Shown here: piece after piece, positions 1-13,800 of the stretch | How positions within the stretch are numbered: the stretch's first letter is position 1 | Layout of the letters: the number at the start of each line of letters is the position of its first letter | Assembly: GCA_024305405.1 (NCBI GenBank) | Contig: JAKNDB010000108.1 | Coordinates: 760,001-824,000 of the forward strand | Length of the DNA stretch: 64,000 bases | Direction of reading: 5' to 3' | DNA from: Dirofilaria immitis | Lineage: Eukaryota; Nematoda; Chromadorea; Rhabditida; Onchocercidae | Made by a program: the position numbers and the translations under genes | The notes under the pieces: generated by a model | What the model was told of the DNA's origin: nothing | The model's database searches: none | Seen by the model: only the letters and a program-made list of their open reading frames with translations

Positions 1-284
1 GATAATAATAATAATAATGATAAATGTTTAAATATAGACATCTAATTTATTACGATTATAAATTTTATTCGAATTATTTATAATTTCTTGAAACTTTTGA
101 AAAATTGATAAATTCTCAAAATAAATTATTCAAAATTAAAATATAAAGCGATAAGTTAATAATTTATTCATATAATTCTTCTCTTTTTTTCAAATAATTA
201 TATGATAAAATTTATGACATCAAATTATTTAAGCATAATTGCATAAATTGAATAGTAGAGGTTTTTTTAAATTAACAGTTTCAG

Positions 285-3200
285 GTATTGGGACCTGGCC
301 CATCCACAGAATATAGAAGTTTTTACCGCAAAGGAAAAAACTTTTTCGTTATCTATGGAAGTAAGCCCATTACGACCATGGCATGATAGTATTCGAGAAG
401 AAGATGATTATCAGAAACAAACGCAAGTTGGTTGGGATAGTGAAGCGGATATTATCAATGAAGAATGTGATTTACCTTATCCAGGGTATTTTTTTGTTTT
501 TTTTCTCTCTCTCTCTCTTTCTTTCTATTTAATGAATTTAATAAAATTAAAAATTTATATCAGCGCATATTAATTCTTCACTTTCGAACTATTTTTTTAT
601 TAAACAAAAAATAAATAAAATCTAATGATCAACTAATCAATATATCTATCAATCAAAAATCTAATAGAAATCGATCAACTAATCAATATATCTTATCAAT
701 CAAAACCTAATAGAAATCGATCAACTCAATCAATATATCTATCAATCAAAAACCTAATAGAAATCGATCAACTAATCAATATATCTATCAATCAAAAACC
801 TAATAGAAATCGATCAACTAATCAATATATCTATCAATCAATTTATGCTATTATTTAATTTTAATTAAGAATAAAAATGCAAAAATTATAATTTTAAATA
901 TATATTATAAAATAAAATATTGATAAATTTGTAATAATTTTTAAAAAATATTAAGATTTACGGAACCAGCCTTGCATTGTTTACATCAAACATCACCACC
1001 ACGTTCGTGGGCATTACGAATGGTTATGAATCCATGGTTTGATCGTATCACAATGCTTGTTATACTGATCAATTGTGTTACGCTTGGCATGTATCGACCA
1101 TGTGAGGATAATGATAATTGTACGACATATCGTTGCTATGTTCTATCAACCATTGATCATATCATTTTTGCATATTTTACTTTAGAAATGGTTTGTTCTA
1201 AATTTTAATTTTATTTTTTATTTTGTTTTTTGCTTAACTTAAAATATTTGAAATTTTTTTTTTTTCACAAATTGTTTACATTTCATAAATATGCGAATTC
1301 TGTAAAATTTTTTTTTTGAAATTTTTATCAAAATTTTTTACTAAATATTAGTTCTTATAGACGGATAGATGATAATTCAGATGATAAATCAATGTTTTTT
1401 TTCGTAACTTTTTTAGATGATCAAAATCGTTGCACTCGGGTTCTATGGCTCATCTGCTTATCTTTCTGATACCTGGAATCGCCTTGATTTTTTTCATTGT
1501 TTGTGCAGGGTAATTTTTAATCATTTTTTTCTTCTCCTATTATCATTTATCTTTTATCATATATCATATATTTAATTTCATTTTTTATTATTCAATCATA
1601 CTTATATGTTTTGATGATTTCTGATCATTTTCTCTTCCTTCCTTTTTTTTTTTTGATAATAATGATGATATAATGATTAGCATGCTTTAATTGAAATAAT
1701 GAAATTAAATATTTAATTTAACTATATTAAAAATATGTTAAAAATAATCTTAAGCCTATGACATGCAAGTTTTTAAAATAAATATAGGAAATATTATACT
1801 TATAAAAGGTCAATGATCACAAATGTCATTCCAATCTAATGGTATCAAATTTTGAATTTTTGCATCGTTTAAATTTATCCAAATAATATTGTTTACATTT
1901 TCAAAATATTAAATTTTGTTTTTCAAAAAAAAAAACAAAACGAGAAACTATAAATCCGATATATAGTTATTTGAAAAGTGGCGATATACTGCAGAAGAAT
2001 ATTTCGATATTATTGCTACTATTTCTGTTTAATTCTTCTACCTAAATTTAAATAATCAATTCTTGACGATAGATAAATCGGAATTGTTCAAATCATAGTT
2101 TGAATTATGCATCGAAATTCTTGCCAAATAAGTGTAATTAAAAAGACTTAAAATTCAATCATTAATAAATTGGAAGATTTGTCATTTGATTAATATTCGA
2201 TTTGTAATTATCGCAAAATCGGTGATATATTATTACAAAGGAATAAATATTTTGACGCTACTGTTGAGTGTTATTATCTATTTAGTTTGTTTTAAAATAA
2301 ATAAATTCAAATTCTTGAAAGTGAATAAATCGTACTGTTCGATTATAGTTGATAATATCGATAGTTCTAACCATTTGATATAGATTAAACGAATGATATC
2401 TAGGGGATTTCGATAAGTTGATATCTGACGTTTCTAATAGTCATACCTGGCGTATATTTATTGATATTATTATTGTATTACTCAGAATAATTCTCAGCTA
2501 GTCTTGATGAATTAAAAAATGGTAGCAAAAAAAAATAGCTTGTTAATTAATGTTCAAATATTAAGCTTAGTTACGAAGTTTCTTTTTTAAAAAATCCGTT
2601 TCGAAACAAGCATATCAATCAAATTGATTGTTCAAATATTTTTTTTTGTTTTTGATAGAGGGAATAGGAGGATAATGGGAGAAGAGGGGGAGAGATAGGA
2701 TTTAATTTTATAATAAATATTAATAAAATTTCAGGTGTGCAGAATACCTGTTGCAAGAATATTTGGGTAATATAAATTTAACCGCTATACGAACAATTCG
2801 CGTATTACGACCATTACGCGCTGTTAATAGGATACCATCTATGAGAATTCTTGGTTTGTAATGATAATTTTTTTTTTTGAAATTAATTTTATTAAAATAT
2901 ATTTTCGAGAATGCAAAAGAATGAAAGAAAAATTAAGAAATGAAAAAAAGAGAGAGAGAAAGAGAGGAAATGATCGAAAGATTAATATTGGAATATAAAT
3001 AATAATTAAATTAATATTTTTAATTAAATTTAAACTTTTATAGTTAATCTATTATTGGACACATTACCGATGCTTGGTAATGTATTGTTGTTATGTTTCT
3101 TTGTATTTTTCATATTTGGTATTGTTGGTGTACAATTATGGGCTGGACTGCTCAGGTATATATTTTTATATATTATATATTTATTTTTAAAATTTTCTTC

Positions 3201-4789
3201 AATATTCAAATATCTATTATTTTTTTTTAAATACTTCAACAAATATATTATTCGATTCCCATTTTCTGTTCAATTTTAAGTATTACAGTATATGATTTTA
3301 ATTAATGATTTTTTTTTTAGAGACAATATATAAATATTTTGTGTTCACTTAGATAAATATATTGTAATTGAAAATTAAAGTCTGAATTTGAGTATTTATT
3401 TATATATATATATATTATTAGTTGAATATCATTATATTGATTTTTGATATTTAATAGTTTTTCTTCTTTTTTGCAAATTTATATTAAAATTTTTTGATAA
3501 TTTATTTATAAAATATCAAAAATAATGATACATTTCAGAAATCGTTGTGTTATTAGTTTGCCGAAAATAAATGCTGATATTGATGTCTCATATGTATCAC
3601 TTACACGGTAAGATCGATAAAAGTTTGTTGATAAAATTTTCAATACTTCAACAAGTATATTAATCGATTCTCATTTTCTATTAAATTTTAAATATTGCAA
3701 TATAAAATTTCAGGTTAATTATTAATTAAACTATCAATAGATTTGTATTAATGATTTTACTAATCTAACTGATATGATAATTTTTTTTTACTATTCTAAC
3801 TAATATGATAATTTCTTACGAATTGTTTGCAATCTTTTTGATATATTTTTTGTCTATCCTGCTTTTTTTTTGCATACTTTCAAAAAATATCCGAATAAAT
3901 TTATTTTTAAGTAATACGGTATTCCATTTTTTAAGTACTAGTATATCTTATTACAGATATTATATACCAGAAGACACCTCGCTAGAATATATTTGCAGTC
4001 AAGCGGATTCATCAGGTCTTCATACATGCAATAATCTACCTCCTTACGTACACAACGGGGTTAAGTAAGCTTTCATGTTTCAATTTTAATTAATCCTTAA
4101 TTTTGCGCCAAACGCGTGAAAATAATCTTTGATTTTGCGCCAAATACGTGGGGAAAATATTAATTTTACACTAATCTATTATTTAAATTTAAATTTTCAT
4201 ATAGTTTAGATTGAAATGAAATAGTATTTAATTATATATATTCTATCTAAACTATTTGAATTCAATACATTTGATATAAAAAATTCGAAAAAAAAGGCAA
4301 CAACTCAATTTAGACGAGTTCAAAAGTAAAAAGTTAATTTGAATTTAAAAAAAAAAATTCAATTATAAATAGCTAAACTTTTTCGCAATAATAAAACACT
4401 GAAAAGTGATAATTAATTTTGCAAAAAAAAAAAAAACAAGAAGAAATCGAATATTTGAAATTTTGAAATAACATAATTAAATTTGTACAAAATGTACAAT
4501 ATACTAAGAGAAAAAAGAAAGGAAATATTCATATCCAATACATACTAAAATTACTAACTTAATTTAATTAATTTAATTTTTCATAATGAAATGTCTTAAA
4601 ATATATTTTAAAATTTTCAGATGTAATTTGACGATACATGAATGGGCAAATGTAAAAATGATACAACAGCATGTATAAATTGGAATGCTTATTATAATGA
4701 ATGTAGAGTTATGCATCGTAATCCATTTCAAGGTTCCATATCATTTGATAATATCGGATTTGCATGGATTGCTATCTTTTTGGTATTCA

Positions 4790-4820
<31 letters not shown>

Positions 4821-7800
4821 GTATGAATGCTATAAATTAAGTTTATTCAATTTTAGGCTAATATATGTCATAAATGAAGGATTTTTTGTTGAATTTTTCA
4901 ATGTAATCAGTGTATATATAATACAGTCCAAAGGAATGATAACATATCAATGCATGCATTTTAAATTTTTCGTTCATATTGTATAATTGATGAGATTAAT
5001 TATAATTTTTATATAGGTGATAAGCTTAGAAGGTTGGACAGATATAATGTATTACGTACAAGATGCGCATTCATTTTGGAATTGGATATATTTTGTACTA
5101 TTAATTATTGTAAGTTTTTTTTCTTTCATTTTCAATTATATGCGTTATATCCTGATTCATATGAAAGGGTTACTTGCTGATCCTGATTTATACGGAGGAG
5201 TACTTGCCTATCCTGATTTGTATGGAAGGGTACTTGCTTATCCTGATTTATTCAATGCTTATTTAAATGCTTATTCATCTACTACTTGATTTTTTTTTTT
5301 AAATGATTTATTGCATCGTTAAAATATTGCGCAAATTGTATTTAAAATTAAATTCACTTTATCTCTATCCCTCTTCTCATACAATAATAATGTAAACAAA
5401 TAAATAAGTAAATAAAACAAAAAATAAATTTTAGGAAATAAATAAATAAAAATGATAGAAATGATAATAATAATAATAATAGTAATACTTCAGGTAGGAG
5501 CATTTTTCATGATTAATTTATGTTTGGTTGTTATTGCTACGCAATTTGCGGAAACAAAACGACGTGAAACCGAACGAATGATTGAAGAAAGGAAAAGATT
5601 ACGATCATCCGGATCACTTAGTTAGCTTAATCATATCATATACTTTTTTTTCTTTTATATTTATGATAAATTTAAAATTTTTTTGTTATTTTAAAGTTTA
5701 AAAATTTTTATATTTAAAAAATTAGCAAACGATTAATTTAGGTAGTGATCAAGCTCATTCATCAAGAGATGGTGAAGCAGGTGATAGTATTTATGCAGCT
5801 ATAATCAAATCTATAAGACATTATTCTCGTCGATTGAAACGAAGATTTTTAAAGGTATAAAATTAAAGTCTCAATTTAAACAACTTATCCTTTTTAGCAA
5901 CCTATCGCAAATTATAAACAAATATGCCTAATATCATTGCTTGGGATAAATTTGTAATAATAGATATGAAAATATTATATTTTTTGATATATCGCATTTT
6001 AGCAATGGAAAATTTGGGAAGAACGTTTTGCATCCAGGCGGAAATTTTTCAAAGGTCTTTCAAATAATACTCGTCCAAAAGCTGCGAATTCTGAAGAAAC
6101 AAGAATGAAAGATTCTAACGAAACAACGATGAGAGATTCGGAAGAAACAAAAATGAAAGATTTGGAAGAGACAAAAATGAAAGGTATATATCAATAGTTA
6201 ATACTGCCGTAAGTAATATACTCAACTATAAAGTTGTTCAAAGAACTTGAAATTTCTTAAGTTTAAAAACATCACTTCTATTTTTCTTCTTCTTTCTAAC
6301 CTATTTTATGACATTTTAATTCAGCTTTTCCGCTTAGACTCAATTAGGAAACTAATCTTGCTCTAATCACTTTGTACGGAAATAACAAATAATGGACGGA
6401 CGATTTGATGAATTTAAATTTTAACATTGAATTTTATAAAAATATTATAGATGATAAGTTGCTGCCGTCAGAAAGTATGGATCATGAAGAAAGTAAATTA
6501 TATGATAAGATAAAAATCAAAATTGAATGAAAATATGAATGGTATGCTTCATATTTTTTCTTATTTTTATTAAAATTTTATGGATTATTTCGAGAATTTG
6601 AAATTTGTGGCGCTAAAATTTTTTTCAAAAATTTTATTATTATAAATATTAAATTGAATTCATTTTTTTTTGATTTAGATTGTATATCAAATAGTATTGA
6701 AAGCGATGTCGAGGTAGGTTCAGCAAATGATAATCGGGTTAACTCGTTGAAACGATCACTTCGAGTAGGTGATGATTTATCGAGTGGTGAAGAAAGTGAT
6801 GTGGAATTATCTGATCAATTATCTGCTACCGGAAGTGAGCTTGGATGTGATGATATTGGTGGTATCGGTAGCAGTTATGGCTATGATCGTAATTCTCGCA
6901 TTAAATCAGTAATATATATTTATTTATAATTCTAATTAATTTATTGATTTTTTAAACGAATCTTTTAAATCATCATTTATTTAGGTTATTTAGTTCTAAA
7001 TATAATATTTCAGGTAAATTTGACTAAAACAACAACTACTAACATATTTGGTCGATTTCGTCAAAAACTTCGAGCATTTGTAGTTTGCAATCATTTCAAA
7101 CGTGGTATTTTATTCGCTATTTTAATTAATACACTTAGTATGGGTGTCGAATATCATCAACAGGTTTTCTTTTTCTCTTAATTATTTAATGAAATTAATA
7201 AATTATAAAATAATATTTGATAAGATATATTATGCTTAATTCTTTAACCCTATAAGCAATTAATTGAAAAGATAATTTTTAGCCTGAATTGCTTACAACA
7301 ATCTTAGAAATCAGTAATTACTTCTTCACTGGTTTATTCGCATTGGAAATGTTGCTCAAGATAGGTGCAGATGGTTTATTTGGTTATCTTTCCGATGGTT
7401 TCAATCTTTTTGATGGTGGAATAGTCGCACTAAGGTAACTTATTCATCGTATATTCTAAGGATTTGTAAAGCATCAAAAAGAAGCAAATTGAATTCTTGA
7501 ATTTTTCTCGAGAATTAGGATTTTGCAAGAATTGAAATGTTCCATGTTGAAAAAAACATAAAAACTGTATTTCGCTTATAAATAAAAGAATAAAACTTTG
7601 ATCGCATAATCATCTCAACTGATTTGCAAAACTTAAAATATATCTTCTTTTCTAATCAAACTGAATTCTTGAGCTTTTCTCGAGGATTAAAATTTTGCAA
7701 AAATTGAAATATTTTATCTGAAAAAAACTTTTTTCTTTTCAGTTTATTTATTTGTTGAAATTCCGTTAATATTTGATTAATTCTCTAGTGTTTTGGAATT

Positions 7801-10800
7801 GTTTCAAGAAGGAAAGGGAGGTTTATCGGTACTTCGAACATTTCGTCTACTTCGTATTTTAAAATTAGTCCGATTTATGCCTGCATTACGGTATCAATTG
7901 GTTGTTATGCTACGTACAATGGATAATGTGACGGTATTCTTTGGATTACTCGTTCTCTTCATCTTTATTTTCAGGTAGGTATTTAGATGACTATTACTAA
8001 TTATCATTTATCATATTATAATTTTATTCAAACATCAGCTAAATGTCAACAGATATGTTAATCATTTTTTTTTTTTTTAAATGAATTTTTATAGAGGTTT
8101 TTGTTACAGTATACTTGGAATGAATTTATTTGGATGTAAATTTTGCAAAAATCCTGCAAATGCAATGGATCATACAAAAAAATGTGAAAGGAAAAATTTC
8201 GATTCACTTTTATGGGCATTGGTTACTGTATTTCAGGTATGTAATTTTATTATTTTATAAATTGTAATTTTAAATAATATTTTTAAATTTGATGATCGCT
8301 TCTTTTTTCTTCTTAAACTTTTTAAAATGGGAAAGTATAGTTTTGTGAAATAAATTAAATATGAATAATTGTTGAATTAAAAGGAAATGATAAATTAATT
8401 TAATAATTCAAAATATAAAAATATATCTCTTTTTTTTTCTTTTCTTGATTTTTAAAAATTATTAAAATCAACGAAAACTTTTCTTCTTTTTTTATTTTCA
8501 AGATTTTAACACAAGAAGATTGGAATGTTGTCTTATTTAATGGTATGGCTCGTACAACACCTTGGGCTGCACTATACTTTGTTGCTTTAATGACATTTGG
8601 CAATTATGTATTGTTTAATTTACTTGTTGCTATCCTGGTTGAAGGTTTCCAGGAAAGTAAGGAAGAAGAAAAACGACAATTGGTAAAATTCTCGATATTT
8701 CTATCAAAATTAAATTTATTATTCTATTCTAATTCTAAATCGATAGATTTTACAAAAAAGAAAAAATTGTAATAAATTCTAAAAACAAATATTTTTAAAA
8801 ATTTGAATAATAATAATTAAAAATTTTTAAAAATATCAAAAGTTATTTGTTAAGCAATAAGAATGTTACTATATTAAATTGTTCTGTATAATTTTATGAT
8901 AAAATTATTCCAATTCTGAGTAATTGATTATTTCATTTGAAATAATCGATTTTTGATAATATATTATAGGAAGAAGAAGCTATGAAAAAGGCAACTGTTG
9001 AGGAGGAAGAAAGAAAACGAGAATTGGAATTGTTTTTAGCAAAAGCTTCCTCATCTACCTATCTCAATCGAAAGGTTGAAAATATTCTCTTTTTAATATT
9101 CAAATTTCAATAAATGATAGAAATTTAATTTTTGATCAAATTAATCGATTAGTCAATTTAAAATTAAAAATGATCAAAGTACATAGTGAAATTATTCAGA
9201 TTCATTATTTCATTCAATTTTGAGTATTTGAAATTTGCTAAAATTAATTATTGATTTTATCAGATTTAATAGTTATTTTAGACTTCTTCCTCATATTACT
9301 CCTACAATCGTGGCCCAGGCAATTTTCAAGCATTTCAAGATGTATATCAAAAGCGATACAGTGTTCCAACAAGTCCAGATGTAAATTTCATTTTTTTTAA
9401 ATTAAAAATTTTCATCAAAAAATTTTCGTAATTCCATTACTTATATATATTAGATTGTAAAGTAGAAATCTCTTTTATCAGTAAATAAAATTTAATAATT
9501 TATTCTATTTCTTGTAAAGTTTTTATCAATTTTTATTTCAGGATGAAGATGATGAACAATTAGGCCATCAATCATTTCTTACCAGACGAGCCAGTAGTTT
9601 TAATCGACATCGTTCATCAAAAACTTTAAATCCTAATCTTAATTTAAGGTCATTTTCTTTTTCATTCTAATCACAAATCAAACTAGCGATGTATTTTTCT
9701 GATAATTTAGTTTTTTATCAGCAACTTATCAAGTCTTAAAAATTGCATTCCTAATATTTTGAGAAATTATCAATTATTTATTCTTTTTAAACTTTTTAAT
9801 AGCTTATATTTCAAAAATATCATTTAATGTCATTATTCATAACAGGATAAGATTTAAATTCATTAAATTTGCAAATACGATATTACGGTAATGAGACAAC
9901 ATCAAATGGAAAATACCTTACTGTAAGATCAATGGTTAATCTTTGTAATAAGATCATTTAAATAAAACTTATTTTCTTCAATGATTTATATGTATGTTTA
10001 AGATTATATCGACATACATCACTTATACTGCCTCAAATGGTATCATGCTTTGATCCATATTCGCATGGTCGTGTTCGACAACGTATGAATAGTTGGTGTG
10101 GAATGCAAACAAGGCTTAGCCAATTTCATTCCCAAGATAGTCGACAAGCGATTATTGAAGCCTATACAAGAGATAAGTTAATTGAGGTGAATTAATTATA
10201 TATTTTTATCATTTTTTTATATTTATTGATTGAATTATTGATACGATAACAACTTTTATTTTCTATTCTTTTTTTTTATGCAACAAAATTAAATTAATTA
10301 AATACTAAAATTAATAACTTTTCTTTGCATAAAAATTGTATGAAATTAAAAATATGCAAAAAAAAATTGAGATAAGAAAAATGAATTATAAAATGAATAT
10401 AATTTCAAAAAATTTTATTTTAAAATCTTACAAATATATCAAAATGAAAGATGCAAATTTTGACTAAATTAATTAATTCCAAAACGTACTAAATGTTTTA
10501 CTAAAATAAAAGTTTTATAAAAAATTTAACATGCCTTTGGTACGGTATTTGAAAATGACCGTAATGCGGTGTTTAAAAAACAAACGCGATACGATATGTA
10601 AAGAGATGAGTGTGGTGCGATATGCGGTATTTAAAAAATGAGTGTGATGTGACATACAGTATTTGAAAAGATGAATGTGATGCGGCATACAGTATTTAAA
10701 AATTAACGAATTATCGTATTTAAAAAATAAATGTAATACGGTATTTGGAAAATAAATGTAACAGTTGCGAAATTTTTTCCTCTGAAATAAAAATAAGTTT

Positions 10801-13800
10801 AAAATAAGTTTCTTTGAGTAAAAATTATTGCTTTTTTCTTTGTCATTACGGTAGGATAACTATAATAAACGAAAAATTTCTTTGCAAAATTTAAATGTTT
10901 TTTATTTATGTACTTAAATTGTTTTTTTTAATTTTACCAAAATGTTTATAATTTTGATTATAGAAATTAAAAAAAAAAAAAAACGTAGAAGTAAATGGAA
11001 ATAATGTGATTGCAATTGAATTAAAATTCAAAATAATATATATTTTAAGGTTTGCATAATTTTTAGGCTAATGAAGAATTGCAAATAGCAATTGAAGAGG
11101 AAGAACGACGCAAAAGAGAGCGACAAAATACGAAATTTATGCGATTATTAAGAAAAACATGTTTTTATAAACGTGCCGATTATTCGCTCTATATTTTTAG
11201 TTCAAAAAATCAAATTCGAATTAAGTAAGTGAATTCCAATTTATTTGTTTGTTTTAATGTGCAAAAAAATATCGATGAAAATTTGCCAATAAAGTTTAAT
11301 TTTTTAAATTGATGTCAATATTAATTAAATGAAAGCGAATAAGCGATTAATAATTTCAATTATATTTTATACAACGGGAATAAACATTAACGAAAATATT
11401 AACGCAAACTCGCAATGCAAATATTACAATATCTGATAATCTGAATTAACTATCCTTCTTCTTAACTGATAATCCAAATTAATTATCTTATTTCTTAATT
11501 TGATAATCTGAATTAATTATCTTCCATCTTTTTTTTTTCTTTAGGTGCCTTCAATTAACGCAGAAAAAATGGTTTGATTATGCGATTTTAATATTTATTG
11601 GTATTAATTGTATTACATTAGCCATGGAACGACCATCAATTCCTCCGAAATCGGTAGAACGACAATTTCTCACATTTACCGGATATGTTTTTACCGTAAT
11701 TTTTACCATCGAAATGAGTATGAAGGTTAGTATGAATTGAAATTTTTAAATTAAATAATTCGAAATGAAAAGGAATAAATTGATTGATAAGAAATGGAAT
11801 ATATTATTAATAATTTTAGGTTATTGCAAATGGATGTTTACTTGGAAAAGATGCATATTTTAAAGATGGATGGAATATTTTGGATGGTGCATTGGTTATT
11901 ATAAGTCTTATAAATATTATTTTTGAATTATTAGTTCATATAGGTAAGTTTAATTGATTAAAATGATTGTTTAAAATTCACGAAACATTCATAAATAGTA
12001 ATTATTCCATTCTTTTTTTTTTTTTTTTCAATAATATAATCCTAAATTTATCCAAACTATTTATTATTTTATAGATTCACCAAAAATATTTGGTGTTATA
12101 CGTGTATTACGATTGCTAAGAGCATTGCGTCCGTTACGTGTTATCAATCGAGCTCCTGGAGTAAAACTTGTCGTTATGACGTTGATCAGTAGTCTGAAGC
12201 CTATTGGAAATATTGTTTTAATTTGTTGCACTTTTTTCATCATTTTTGGCATTCTTGGTGTTCAATTGTTTAAGGTAAAGTTTATTTAAAAAAAAGTTTA
12301 TTTTTTACCGGCATATATCTTATATGCAGATTTATTTGTGAAGTAAATAAGCAAATAAGCAATTAATTAATCATATCTCTTCATCAATTATAATAAATGA
12401 TAAATTTATTTAATTATCATTTTTAGGAAGATATGATATTTATAGGGTATGATGTTTCATTGCGTTGGACCAAGTATAAGTAATGTTACAACAAAAGCAG
12501 ATTGTTTGATGGATTCACGAAATCGATGGGTTAATCACCGTTATAATTTTGATAATCTTGGCCAGGTGAATTTTTAACAATTTTAGCGCAATTATTTAAT
12601 AGTCTTGGCTATTTAAATTTTTGACAATTTCATCAGTAATTTTAATAATTTTATCAATTTTTTTATTTTCTAATAATTTTGACAATCATGGCTAAACAAA
12701 TTAACAGAATTTGAAACTTGATGTTACTGATACAGATATAGTTGAAAATTAAATTTATTATAGTCAAATTAAATTTAACTTTTTCTTGATTTTTTTCAGG
12801 CACTTATGTCACTATTTGTATTATCTAGTAAGGATGGTTGGGTTGCTATCATGTATCAAGGTATCGATGCTACAGGTGTAGATTTACAGGTAACTAATGA
12901 TAATTAATTGTAATTTATTAATTTTATTTATGAATGGTTTGGTTAAAATTTTTTGCATGCATAAATTTGATACATTTATATTTTTAGCCAATCGAAAATT
13001 ATAACGAATGGCGAATGATTTATTTCATTTCATTTCTCTTACTTGTTGGATTCTTTGTATTAAATATGTTTGTTGGTGTTGTTGTGGAAAATTTTCATAA
13101 ATGTAAGGAAGCATTAGAAGCGGAAATGAAAGAACAGGCACGACAAAAGCGCCTTGAACGAAAATTAAAACGGCAACAATATGAAAGCGAATATGGACAA
13201 AAGAAGAAACGACGTAATTTATTACTTAATTATAATTTATTAATAGAATTGAAATTGAATAAAAATTCGGAATCGAATTTTTATCTCAATTGATGCCATT
13301 ATCAGTGATATCGGATTTGTTAGAATACCAATTATTCGTCTAAGTTTTAACGTTTTTTTATTTTTCTAGGCCTAAAAACTTACATAAATCTATGCGCATG
13401 GATTAGAATACATATTTTGGTACTTAAAATTGATTAAAAAGATACTTAATTTGATTGAATTCATTCGTAGAATTTAGTTAATTGAGTTCATATTTTTATT
13501 CCAATAAGTTATATGATATTTTTAAGGCGAGAAATCACAACCATATTGGCACAATTACGGCCCGACAAGATTATTTTTGAACAATGTTGTAACATCAAAA
13601 TATTTCGATTTAGCAATTGCTGCTGTTATTGGTAAGTTTAAAAAATTTTTTAGACATTATAACATTAATTAAAAATGCTTAGTTTCCTATCTTAATTTTT
13701 AATTTTAATAATTTAATTAATTTCGTCATGATTACCTTCTGAATCTCCAATAAAAATCAGAATCAAATGTTCTTTGTCGAGAAAAATAAAACAAAGAAAA

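Noticed and set aside
12064..12252. Open frame on the minus strand inside the calcium-channel S4-S5 exon
   Set aside because: It is the antisense shadow of exon 12075-12274, whose plus-strand translation is unmistakably domain III of the channel.
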